Assembly: GCA_016806645.1 (NCBI GenBank)
Contig: JACSYO010001998.1
Location: 223,501 to 287,500 of the forward strand
Reading direction: 5' to 3'
DNA length: 64,000 nt
DNA from: Ophiodon elongatus
Lineage: Eukaryota > Chordata > Actinopteri > Perciformes > Hexagrammidae
The notes below the pieces were generated by a model. It had not been told where the DNA came from. It searched no databases and worked only from the letters and a program-made list of their open reading frames with translations. Position numbers and translations under genes: made by a program. Position 1 is the stretch's first letter; every line of letters begins with the position of its first letter. Shown piece by piece: positions 55,510-64,000 of this stretch.

Positions 55510-56385
55510 TGCAATGCAGTGCTCCCAGTTCCTCTACTACTTTCTCTCTGATTCTTGTCTGGTTTAGTGCTGTGAACAGCCGAGGGGCTTAGTGGCATAA
55601 TGGTGAGTGAAGACTACATTAATTTATGATTATGATTAAAGTTCGAGGAGCTGCAGAGGTGAACGACACTGACATTATATCCCCGCGCTTGTCACTTTAA
55701 CTCATGTCGTTTGCCTCCACACCCCCAACATTCCGACTTAAGAAGGTTTCACGGATTAAAGATTTGTTTGTACTGACCCCCTTAGCACACTATGACCTAA
55801 GAAAGCTCACTGGTGCTGTACAGTGGGTGTACATACTATTGTAGTGGAAAGGAAAGCTGACTTGAAAAGAGTCGGAGGCCGAAAGATGAACACAGAAAGA
55901 GAGAGGGAGGGATAATGTGATGAAAAGCGACATTTTTCAAACATGTAATGGACTAAACTCCAACTAACCTCGGGCTTGTGTGGCTTTGGAGACTAAGAAA
56001 AGGAGGCTTCGGGCTTTGAGTGGAAGAAAAAGAAATGAAGACAGTTGAGTTGCAGTTTCAGAGTTAGGGCCGTCCAGTCCGCTGATTTCCCCCGAGAGTC
56101 GAGAACTATAAAATCTCGTAGTGTTTGAATTATTCTTAATCATCAGTCTGACCGAGATCTGACCACTCACTGGTGTGTGCGTGTGCGTGTGTGTTTGTTT
56201 TTCTGTTTCTGCGAAGTAGGAGTGCTGACTCACTCATGTTTAATTATGTGATGCAAATCAGAGCAACCCCAAAATGTTGAGTTGCAAGTCAGAGGGAGAA
56301 TGAGACTGGAGATGGGAGTCCGATTAAAGTGTGTCATTTAAAAGATAAATCACATTTTGTTGTCAGCCCGGTCTCAGAGAAATAC
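55510..56385. other. Non-coding stretch
   Basis: No gene recognised. A short GTGTGCGTGTG patch lies near 56173-56195. Confidence 0.5.
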
Positions 56386-56389
56386 ATGA

Positions 56390-57050
56390 AATGACCACAA
56401 CCTCTATACAGCGCATCACGAGGTGGTGGCGTGTGTTAAAATTCGGTGTCGGTACCACGGAAATGATAATAGAAACACAATAGGGATCCTTCGTTGTGGC
56501 GGACACACGAAGTAAACCTATCTACATGAATAGGTGACGGTCGGCCTCAGCCACTATGACGTAGTATAAACAAGGAGAGAGACAATTGTCGGTGGGTGGG
56601 GCAGAACGGGGGGTGGATGACTCGAACAAGCGCAGGACTTTCAACCAAGAGACCGGTGCTCATTTACGTTCATAACTGGTCTACGTATTGTTGTGGCACA
56701 TTCTGTTGAATAAAGCTCAAAGTTTGTCTTTCTGTAAGTTGAATTCAAAGCGCCTACAGCCGGACTCACAGCACAGTCTCATGAAGGGGACGCTCTGGAG
56801 ACTGTTGAGTCCCCTTATCTTGTCCTGTCCTTGAATACTGCGTTAAGTCACAGAATCTCTTTCCTTTTATGAGACGTTTCTTCACAATTTCCATAACTTA
56901 AGTTAGCCCAACCATGATGTTTTTCCTAAACCTAAGTAACTAACTAACAGCCACATTAACAGAACAACAAATACTAAAGAAGGATCACTCTGCGTACGGT
57001 CTACATTCTGAGAGACGACGGACATTCTGCTGGTTACGCAGGGACCGGTT
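56390..57050 (-). repeat. Dispersed repeat family C, long diverged copy
   Basis: 'gactcgaacaagcgcaggac', 'ccaagagaccggtgctcatt' parallels 10760-10815. 'accatgatgtttttcctaaa' then 'cctaagtaactaac' is the reverse-strand core. Confidence 0.5.
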
Positions 57051-57054
57051 TTCT

Positions 57055-57325
57055 TAATGCTGATAGTCCTGCTATAATTAAAATCCCTTATTAAGGGGTC
57101 CCAGTGGATTAGTCTCAGTCAGGACACACAATGTTCTTACAGTCAGTGATGAAAGGGCTCTTAGCAGGGCTTGTTTTCACCACAGCCTGACTTGCATACA
57201 TTTATTTATAAAAAATAAATACAAAATCTATACTCAAAATGCTCACGTTTCTCTGTAGCTAAGAATGTGCTTCGTGACACCTGGGATACTTCTTCTCTGG
57301 TAAAATGTGTTTTCTGTTTGTTTAA
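57055..57325. other. Non-coding stretch before the LINE fragment
   Basis: Nothing recognised. Confidence 0.5.
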
Positions 57326-57329
57326 ACTC

Positions 57330-57565
57330 TTGAAGTTCGCAGACGACACGACGGTCTTCGGCCTCATCAGGGACGGCGAGCAGTCTGCGTACAGACGGGA
57401 GGTTGGACAGCCGGCCCTCTGGTGTGGTCAGAACAACCTGCAGCTGAACGAGCTCCGAGCTCTTGAGATGACAGTGGACTTCAGGAGGAGCCCCACCAAC
57501 ACACACACATTCCTTGTATGTGTACGCATGCATGGCCAATAAAGCTGATTCTGATTCAGATTTTT
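57330..57565 (+). pseudogene. L2-type LINE reverse transcriptase fragment with 3' tail
   Basis: The frame reads LKFADDTTVFGLIRDGEQSA, YRREVGQPALWCGQNNLQLN and a TVDFRRSP segment. FADD is the polymerase catalytic loop, and the following Trp-Cys and VDFRR motifs are standard for L2/Maui-like LINEs. The element then jumps to a tail 'catggccaataaagctgatt' plus CTGATTC. Most of the C-terminus is deleted. Confidence 0.85.
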
Positions 57566-57569
57566 GTGA

Positions 57570-57870
57570 TTGTGTTGGACAAAAGGTTAACAAAGGTTTG
57601 AACCTCCCACCTGGATCGGAAGGTCTTGGCAGGTTAACTGAATGAGTACAATGAGCGTGACCTTTAGCAAAACACTTCACCTCGAGTGCACTTCGGTGGG
57701 GCTGCTAAGCGTAAGCTGACTGTTGAGCAGGGAGAACAATATATAATCCTGTGTACTCGACTAACACTCCCTGCACATGTAGAGAGTCAAATATGTTAAC
57801 CCCACAGTCATTTCATCTGCCAATTGGATTCTTACATTTAGTATTCATTTCAAATGAACTCGGGGATTTC
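57570..57870. other. Non-coding stretch
   Basis: Nothing recognised. Confidence 0.45.
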
Positions 57871-57874
57871 ACCC

Positions 57875-58080
57875 AGAAGGCCGCACTTTTGTTGCCTAAA
57901 CACAACCATGTAGTTCTGTTGCGTTTTTGTATTGTTTCAATTTTCATTTTAAGCCAAACCGTGATGTTTTTTTTTTTACTAAACCCTTACCAAGTGCTTT
58001 TGTAGCTTTTGTTGTTTAACAAAGGTTTCAAACTGTTTCAAAGTGCGAACCACAATCGGGGAGACAGCACGTTTTTCTCA
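57875..58080 (-). repeat. Dispersed repeat family C fragment
   Basis: 'ttttgttgcctaaacacaac', 'ttaagccaaaccgtgatgtt' and 'actaaacccttaccaagtgc' are the reverse-strand core of the family. Confidence 0.55.
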
Positions 58081-58089
58081 GAATGTAAT

Positions 58090-58920
58090 TGAAAGTGTAG
58101 TTTTAATTAAAAGTCATTTAGTGGGAGACAATGTTGCAAAGCAAAACGAGCCGATTGGTTAATTCAAGTTCAGGTCTTGAGGTGGCTCCGGAGCAAAACA
58201 CAACTTTATGTTGTTTACAGGTACAAAAGAAACAGCCACAACCAAAGTTTTGAAAATGATACTCGGAGAGGCATGCTGCAGCTTTTCAGGTGCACGTTGT
58301 TTGATATGTTGCTGGCCAGCCATCAGCCTCCAGCAGACAGGTCGATGCCTCCATACCTCTTTGGATGTATTTCAAACGAACGCAGCTGTACCTGACCATC
58401 ATATCAAGGTGCATCGAAGAGACAACTTGAATGAATTCTGCGTGCTTTTCTCATTTACATTCCCCGGGCTCCATCACCTTCCCTCTGGCGGTGCTGAGAG
58501 AGCTGCTGCTGATGGGCAGCAGATGACTCATTATGAGGAGCAGAGAAGAAGAAAAAGATTCATCTTCACCATCCGCCACGTGTCAGAGAAATCCCCGTGA
58601 ACGGGACAGCAACGTTTGGAGCGTTCATACATTCCACATGGAAGTTCTCTCATTGTTGCAGACGGGCCTTTGCACTAGTTTGACATTCTGCCTTAAATGA
58701 GGACCAGTAATAGGAGGAGTCAAATAGTGATGAGCTCAGAGACACACTGAGACAGTCCTACTGGACTGATGACGTGATCTGGGAGATTGTACGCAGCACT
58801 ATTAACTTCTTCAGATGGTCCCAGTATGCAGGGTGTTAAAGATTTACAGGTCAAAAGACTTCAGCAGGTCGAGAAAACTGGAATTTGTCTTCAAGTGTGG
58901 AAGATTTTTATAAGTCTAGC
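58090..58920. other. Non-coding stretch
   Basis: A 130-codon frame at 58208-58600 lacks any domain or splice support and is not called. Confidence 0.5.
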
Positions 58921-58924
58921 TTGG

Positions 58925-59080
58925 ATATTACCAGGCGGCAACCTCTGATTCTGACAAGTGAAGCCAATGTACCTGCCTTCTCTCTACTGGCCAGCAGGGG
59001 GTGACTCCTCTGGTTGCAAAAGGAAGACAGATTGTATAGAAGTCTATGAGAAAATGACTCCACTTCTCTCTTGATCCATG
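58925..59080 (+). repeat. Dispersed repeat family B, 5' part
   Basis: 'ggcggcaacctctgattctg', 'acaagtgaagccaatgtac', 'ggccagcagggggtgactcc', 'tctggttgcaaaagg', 'tagaagtctatgagaaaatg' then 'ctctcttgatcca'. The copy ends there. Confidence 0.7.
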
Positions 59081-59089
59081 TCTCCTGAC

Positions 59090-59945
59090 TTGCAGCATAT
59101 CTTGGCGTGTAGCTGCCTTTAGTTGATCAGTGGAATAGTAGAGCCATCTTGTGACCCCTTACGGATTTCTGACCCCCAAAATAGGGAGCAACCGCAGTAT
59201 ATTATAAATAGTAACTCTTCATACCAGATACCAGATGTCTGCTTTATAAACCTGGACAGGTTTATTACCAACTAACCATGTAAAACTCAACAGCGATCCA
59301 AAAATGTGCTTCTGATCTGCCCCTCTTGTTTCACTTTTCCCCATATTTTCCACTTCGTGTTCATTCAGAGCTCAAAATGTAAACCATTACTCTGGCAGCG
59401 TTTTTCATCCAGTACATCCACACTAGGGGAAAGAACGCTGGCCATCTGTGACTTTCATTTATCTCTAATAGTAACCAACACAGGCTGGTGGACCTCGGTC
59501 AGAACATCCATTTACTTTAAAACCCTGTTATTTCAAGTAAGGAAAAGAGGAACATCGAAGCTCCGAGCTGCCGATTTCTTCTTATATCAATTTCTTCGAG
59601 CAAAGATCGACAGATGTGCAAAACAACACTTAACTCCGTAACTTACCCTTTAACTGTAATTACTGAAGCTACAAAACATCAGCGGGATAAAAACGATTGT
59701 GGTAAAACCCACCATGCTGTTAATTTAGAACTCCAAATAAAAACCAATAATCTGCTGAGCCTTCTGGGCCTTGTTCCATTATGAAAGAGCGGTCATGCTT
59801 CCTTCCCGCATTACCCTCTAAACTTTAATCCACAACTATTTCATTACAGCCATTTCCAGGCATTTTAATAACCATAAACCAAGACGGCTACATTAGCAGC
59901 CTCGCTGGCTCCGTCCCTGAAGCCCTACAGCTGAATTGTGACTAC
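59090..59945. other. Non-coding stretch
   Basis: 59690-59940 is complex AT-balanced sequence without frames and is a candidate for conserved non-coding DNA. No gene. Confidence 0.45.
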
Positions 59946-59951
59946 ACAAAA

Positions 59952-60290
59952 TGTGTGTGTGTGTGTGTGTGTGTGAGAGAGTGTGGTGTTAGGAGTTTGC
60001 GGTTGTGTGTGTGTTCTTTTTTTTTTGTATATGTGTATACATGTCAGTTTGTGTGTTGCTTCGTATAATGTGTGTGTGTGTGTGTGTGCGGGTCAATCAG
60101 GAAAGCTGGAACGTCCTCCCCATGTAAATTTTGCTTTTCCCTGAGAAGTCATTACAGAAACCATCGCTCCAGCAATTAGCCACCAGTGTGTAATGTAATT
60201 GAAACGCCAGGGTGTGTGTGTGCAAGTCTCAGAATCCTGGAGTGTTTCGGTTTAAAGTGCTTGGTATGTATGAGGATGTATGAGAAATGA

Positions 60291-60370
<80 letters not shown>

Positions 60371-60537
60371 GCACAGGTCAGTGGTGATTCAGATTCAGCA
60401 GCAGATCCCGTCTTTTGATTAGAGGGGAAATTACAGCGAGTCCCTGAATATTAATAACTCTGTGTTTTCTCATCCACTTGGTAACAGCCCAGACTATTTA
60501 TAGATCTTTTCAGAAGTGTGTGTGTGTGTGTGTGTGT
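59952..60537. repeat. Cluster of four (TG)n microsatellites
   Basis: TG tracts at about 59952-59975, 60069-60088, 60293-60369 (77 bp, the longest in the window) and 60516-60537. They are separated by unique sequence. Confidence 0.93.
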
Positions 60538-60539
60538 CC

Positions 60540-61840
60540 ACAGTCTCTGCTACCTCATCCATGACTTATAGCCACCATATTTCACCATGCCATTACTGGT
60601 TCATTACTAATGGTCAAGTATAGATTGATTTTGTGATTTAATTTCACTTCATCATTATCAACATATGGGTTGTAATGCCTGTGCGATGCGGCTGAAAGCT
60701 TCCAAAGGTCGTTAGTGGACCGTATACATATCCTGTCCCCTAAGATCCACAATGAACTCCCACGTTAAAGAACTGTTGCCATCTTCATTGTTACCCATAA
60801 ACTCAAATCTAATCTGAAGAAGAAGTTCAAAGTTTCTTTCACTGAGAGCAACTTTTAGTGAAGTTAGGTTAGGGTGCCAACTCACTTCTTATACCATGAT
60901 TGTTGTTGATAAGTGACTGGTGTGTGTGTCAGAGTGAGAGATAACATATTCAATGTAACAAATGTAAGTAAAGGTTGTTCAAACCGGCGTCTCCGTTGTT
61001 ATTGGATTGTTTCGATTTTGTTGGTGAAACGACTCAATCCTTATTAAATGTCCGCCTTCAGAATATAAATGAAATGTTCATTATCATTATATTTGACACT
61101 GACAGTGATGCATCAATGAGATGCATAATTTGTCCCCAAAGATGAAAAGATGAAGTTGGATTTTTGAAATTCCTCAAAACGCGTCTGGAAACACACCTTT
61201 ACTCATGTGGACAAATTGTTTTGGGGCTTGAAATGGCTTTACCAAAGTCTTAGGTGCACAAAAGTAGTGTAATATATGAATAAAATAGTAGACACATGTC
61301 TAATACATTTCTAAAATGAAATTTTGTAACGTTGTTTTTTCAAGTAGAAATGTTTACAGTATTTGCATGTTTTAACGCTTCATTTGTTAAATTCTCGTGC
61401 CATGCTGCACGACAGCTTCAGTCCAGCAGCAGGCAGAGGGCAACATCCAACACATTGCATGTCCAGGGTGTGAGCTTTCGCCGGCCCTGGCTATAGCAGT
61501 GTGTACACCTCCTGCGACCCGTGGTGGCTCTCGAGCTGCGGCCTGCTGCATGGGGACCGGCGATGAGGAGGGAAGATGACCTGCAGGAGGTGTGTGGACA
61601 GTTATTTGTAAAGAATCAAACTGTTGAAAATGGTCAAACAGGCTTCTGTACCAGCGCATGGCTTGGTATTGTGGAGAGTATTATTGAGCGAATTGGGCGA
61701 AAAGATTGTTGTATTGTGGAACTGATGTGGAACAGGGGACTGATACCTGTGACCAGGAGCCATCTTGTTGTTTCACCCTCGTCTTTACTGTTTGATCGGA
61801 GCGAGCTGCGTGAAAAAAAGTGGGGCCCTCCCGGATCCAT
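60540..61840. other. Non-coding stretch with a GC-richer island
   Basis: 61400-61600 is GC-richer and open on both strands, but no motif or splice structure supports an exon. 61080-61380 is AT-rich. Confidence 0.45.
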
Positions 61841-61847
61841 CTCTTTC

Positions 61848-62085
61848 CATTTTGGTAGAGCAGGGTCGTCCTTCAATTAGAGGATCGGCGGTTCGATACC
61901 CGTAGTCCATGTCGATGTGTCCTTGGGCAAGACCCTTGTGGTTGAAGGGCAGGTGAGACCTTGTGTTCATCAGTGTATGCAAGGGTGTGAATGGGTGGAT
62001 GATGACATGTGGTGTTAAAGTGCTTTGAGTGTTCGTTGGACGAGAGAAGCGCGATAAAAGTACAGTCCATCTACCAGGGCAGTCG
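61848..62085 (+). mobile_element. SINE-like repeat family A, most complete copy
   Basis: An A-box-like TGGTAGAGCAGGG and a B-box-like GGTTCGATACC lie 30 bp apart, as in a tRNA-derived head. Then follow 'gtccatgtcgatgtgtcct', 'tgggcaagaccc', 'ggtgagaccttgtgttcatc', 'gaatgggtggatgatga', 'aagtgctttgagtgtt' and a terminus 'acagtccatctacca'. The middle is shortened relative to 11070-11310. Confidence 0.75.
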
Positions 62086-62089
62086 TTGT

Positions 62090-64000
62090 CTCTGAAATTC
62101 CCACAAGTGGCAATTTTCATGGAGAGCCCTGAATAGTTTAGGGCTAGAATAAAAAGTATCTGTAATGGTGGTAGCTTGTGCCAAGATAACCTGGGACATC
62201 ACCCCATCAAAGGACAGGCCATGTCTTGAGGGGATGCCAACACAAACTGTTTGAATCACAATGTTGTGGGTTTTGTTTTTTGTCGAGCCAGTTTTTGCCT
62301 TGGAAACGACTGTTCTTTCATCCACCTCCAGGTCTCTTAGGGGATGATATAAATGACTTGCAGGCATTGTTGATTGTGTCCATCAGGGGTTTTAGCCAGA
62401 GTTTGTAATGTTGAACTGTGTCCCTTTTTCTGTCGTTATGTACGAAAAAAAAAGTTATTCTGCCTCGAAGTAATCACCTATACTGTCCAGTTTTAACAAG
62501 GCCACGTACCAAAGCAGCCCAATGTACTTATAAAAGCCAAATATATTATATATATTATGATTATAACATCCAAATCTGTCCTTTAGTACTTCTTTCCCTG
62601 TGCTATCTGTTTGTCAGGCTGCTTCTTCGTGTTCCTACACAGGTTGTGTACTGTTTGCACAGGGAAGAAAAGTCTGAAAATGTCAAGTGTGTACATGTGG
62701 AGGTGAGCTGTGGCGCTGCTGTCCATGCTGGTTGACACCTGGAGACAGGTGGGCCGGTATCCGGGGAATCAAATCCTTCAGCCTCTGAAGCTTTTTTCTT
62801 TTCTTTTATTAAGCAGAAACAGGAAGTGTTGAGTTGAAAATAAATGCCTTTGTTATAGCAAGATTTGTAATATGGCGGCCCAGGAGTTAGTGACGCAACA
62901 GTCCTCTGGGCTGCCTCAAACTTCTCTCATACTTGGGAGCTACTTTTAGGACTGAAATGCTTTGTGAATTCCTCTTTCAGACCAAAAAATGACTCACACT
63001 GAGATCCGATCGGCTCCAGATGCATGAAGTAGTTGGTCAGTGAATGTAGATGTTGAGGAAAGGACTTTTAGTTCAATTCAAACTGGGCTCTTGCACGCCA
63101 AAAGTAAAGAGCAAAGTTGAGGAAGGAAAGGACAGAATACAATTATTTCAAGAGACAAAAAGGAAGGTGGAGGAGAAAATCTCAGGGGTGGAGACAACCT
63201 TGAATGCTAGCCATCGGCAAAAGGGCAAAAAAGACGTCTAAAAAACATTCCTACCCTTTATGAGAGTACAGTATGTACATTTCTGCTTTGTTTCGGAGTG
63301 AGTAGACTCCGCTGGGATGAAAGACAGCAGGCAAAAGTTCATCCAGAAAACCCCATCGCGGAGCAACGGAGAGTTCAACCCGAGGACAATTGCTCGAGAA
63401 GCCGCAGCGGTGAGGACAGAAGACGGATGACGAACTCCCCTGCAGAACAGACGTCTGAGGTGATCAGTTTTATGTATAATTACACTTTATAGAGCTGGAA
63501 CATCCTTCATAAATTAGACAAGTTAGATCATCAGTATGCACTGCTGCAGAGATTGGTTGTAAATTCAGTCATCGTGGCACCATAAAACAATAGTGACAGA
63601 TCGGGTTCTCCGAGGCTGGATCAGTCTTCAACGCACCGCTGAGGAGGGCTTCGTACAACGGTCCCCGCTCTCAACTGCCGCGCCACATGGCAATAATGTT
63701 AGCTTGACAGAAAAAAGAGGAGGAAATGTTCACTGTGATGTTTTACTCATGCTACGCTAGTTTCAACACACTGCGAGCTGATTTCTACATTATGAAATAA
63801 GCAGAAACAAGTGGAGGGAAGAAATATTGAAAAAAGGCGTAAAGAAAGAAAGTCAGATATGCTCTATTTTATTTTACTGTTTACGAACACAAAACAATAA
63901 AACCAACAATGTATTCGTCTATTTCTCAACACTGTCGTACTTCCCTACCCTGTCTGTCGCACTATGGCCCAAAGCCCATTGGTTTCATTTCTGTAAAAAA
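62090..64000. other. Non-coding stretch to the end of the window
   Basis: No supported gene. 'aatatggcggcccagg' at 62870 resembles a YY1-type site, but no promoter can be argued. Lys-rich frames at 63050-63241 follow purine-rich sequence. AT-rich near 62540-62570. Confidence 0.5.

Noticed and set aside
58208..58600. 130-codon frame
   Set aside because: No motif, and the other strand and frames are equally plausible. No exon boundaries.
1..64000. CRISPR array, operons, or prokaryotic origin
   Set aside because: The tandem repeats present have no unique spacers of constant length. The repeat types, splice sites and polyadenylation signals are those of a vertebrate genome.

Overview
The window looks like nuclear DNA of a ray-finned fish, most likely a percomorph teleost. 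It has long stretches with no coding signal, many (CA/GT)n tracts, and several dispersed repeats I recognise as teleost-type: a tRNA-derived SINE-like family, a family built around CAGGGGGCGACTCCTCTGG, a family built around AACAAAACCACTTGGTTAG, and fish-type non-LTR tails and LTRs. It also has GT-AG exons with correct phase and eukaryotic AATAAA signals. Nothing indicates a bacterial, phage or organellar origin. I did not recognise an exon of any well-known conserved protein-coding gene, so most of the window is intergenic or deep intronic.

Layout. 1-16 kb: repeat-rich non-coding DNA, including a 1056-bp hAT element (3921-4976) with an 8-bp target duplication, LINE remnants, SINE-like copies, and a non-LTR repeat (12.9-13.5 kb) whose inverted partner lies at 49 kb. 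16.7-20.6 kb: the only convincing gene-like locus, on the plus strand. Seven putative exons keep one reading frame. They encode an N-terminal pair of degenerate C2H2 fingers, an acidic and coiled-coil middle, an Arg/Lys-rich segment and a C-terminal Trp-anchored domain resembling Myb/SANT helices, followed by a polyadenylation signal. One intron carries a 300-bp AT-rich microsatellite and a ~62-bp tandem repeat that recurs near 28.5 kb in the opposite orientation. The locus is followed by exon-like debris and a small local duplication.

22-44 kb: repeats and LTR-like pieces. The clearest are a 323-bp solo LTR (44047-44369) with a 5-bp target duplication, sitting inside another repeat; two terminal-inverted-repeat elements (31 kb, 42.5 kb); a diverged pair of LTR-like repeats (26 kb plus, 41.7 kb minus); and a 27-bp minisatellite that has expanded inside a copy of the AACAAAACC family (38.2 kb). 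44-64 kb: LINE C-terminal remnants, an L2-type reverse transcriptase fragment, more copies of the same repeats, GT microsatellites, and one unexplained minus-strand reading frame with strongly coding-like composition (51259-51555).

The most novel content is the 16.7-20.4 kb gene model and the 51.3-51.6 kb reading frame. Neither could be assigned to a named family from the sequence alone. Repeat family labels A, B and C below are mine and serve only to link copies within this window.
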